Source: an uncultured Clostridia bacterium (lineage in GTDB: Bacteria > Bacillota > Clostridia > TANB77 > CAG-508). Taken from it: a stretch of 15,338 bases of DNA. The first letter of the stretch is position 1, and each line of letters starts with the position of its first letter. Positions 15,234-15,338 of this stretch are shown here, piece by piece. Made by a program: the position numbers and the translations under genes. The stretch lies in the NCBI GenBank assembly GCA_947589135.1, contig CANPZT010000022.1:1-15338 (forward strand), written 5' to 3'. The notes under the pieces were generated by a model that saw nothing but the letters and a program-made list of their open reading frames with translations, was not told the DNA's origin and did no database searches.

Positions 15234-15266
15234 GAAGAGTGGGAACAAATCCCACTCTTCATTTAT
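15234..15266 (+). terminator. Hairpin terminator or attenuator
   Basis: GAAGAGTGGGA (15234-15244) pairs perfectly with TCCCACTCTTC (15250-15260) around the loop ACAAA, followed by ATTTATT. It can end the glycosyltransferase transcript, and it would also stop most transcripts from the promoter at 15181-15209. Confidence 0.75.
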
Positions 15267-15281
15267 TAACTTTAAGGGTAA

Positions 15282-15302
15282 ACCACGGGTTATACCCGTG
15301 GT
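15282..15302. repeat. GC-rich perfect hairpin with TAT loop
   Basis: ACCACGGGT (15282-15290) and ACCCGTGGT (15294-15302) are perfect reverse complements around TAT. The G+C content is far above its surroundings. Compact hairpins of this type mark the ends of IS200/IS605-family elements; an element starting at the window edge is possible but no transposase is visible here. Confidence 0.6.
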
Positions 15303-15307
15303 AACGG

Positions 15308-15322
15308 AAAACTTATAGTTTT
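15308..15322. repeat. Second TAT-loop hairpin at the right edge
   Basis: AAAACT (15308-15313) and AGTTTT (15317-15322) pair perfectly around TAT, five bases after the previous hairpin and with the same loop. The tandem arrangement suggests a structured DNA end or RNA leader. On its own the AT-rich stem is weak. Confidence 0.45.
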
Positions 15323-15338
15323 GAGCAAAGTAACAAAA

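Noticed and set aside
15282..15322. CRISPR array at the right edge
   Set aside because: There are only two hairpins of different sequence and no repeat-spacer periodicity.
1..15338. tRNA, rRNA genes and prophage or defence modules
   Set aside because: I saw no tRNA cloverleaf, rRNA core sequence, phage structural gene, nuclease-toxin pair or restriction system anywhere in the window.

Overview
This is a very AT-rich window that reads like the chromosome of an anaerobic, low-GC Gram-positive bacterium of the Clostridia type. The reasons are strong AAGGAGG-like ribosome binding sites, TTGxxx-17-TATAAT promoters, a bifunctional RelA/SpoT enzyme next to recJ, an oxygen-sensitive class III ribonucleotide reductase, and the MurT/GatD pair that amidates lipid II in Gram-positive cell walls. 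The species cannot be named from the sequence. Gene content is mostly housekeeping, with a few unusual items between the housekeeping genes.

Layout. 1-142 is the tail of a HAD-like protein, closed by a hairpin at 171-205. 292-4892 is a forward operon: recJ (single-strand DNA exonuclease), the RSH gene for (p)ppGpp metabolism, and a glyoxalase-II-like metallo-beta-lactamase-fold hydrolase. 4909-5300 is a self-contained unit: a textbook promoter, an unrecognised 89-residue protein of higher G+C, and a terminator. 5391-6841 holds hisS with its own promoter and a strong terminator. A Crp/Fnr-type regulator (6867-7499, minus) and nrdD (7809-9935, plus) then diverge from a 309-base control region. 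9952-9975 is a terminator shared with the convergent murT-gatD operon (minus, 10099-12177). 12402-13556 (minus) is a ClpX-like AAA+ ATPase without the usual zinc-binding domain. It diverges from a membrane-anchored family 2 glycosyltransferase (13898-15163, plus). The last 175 bases hold a second promoter, a terminator-like hairpin and two compact hairpins with TAT loops, one of them strikingly GC-rich.

How the parts fit. The best-supported regulatory circuit is the fnr/nrdD divergent region. Two copies of the 14-base palindrome GTTGC-N4-GCAAC, exact reverse complements of each other, sit one in front of each gene. The copy at nrdD is centred near -41, where Crp/Fnr activators normally bind; the copy at the regulator gene covers its own -35 box, as expected for autorepression. 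The natural reading is a Crp/Fnr protein that turns on anaerobic dNTP synthesis and limits itself. The other items worth a second look are the compositionally distinct 89-residue gene, the atypical ClpX-like unfoldase (keeps a ClpP-docking-like LGF motif, lacks the RKH loop), and the hairpin-rich right edge, which may be the start of an IS200/IS605-type element or the leader of a gene outside the window.
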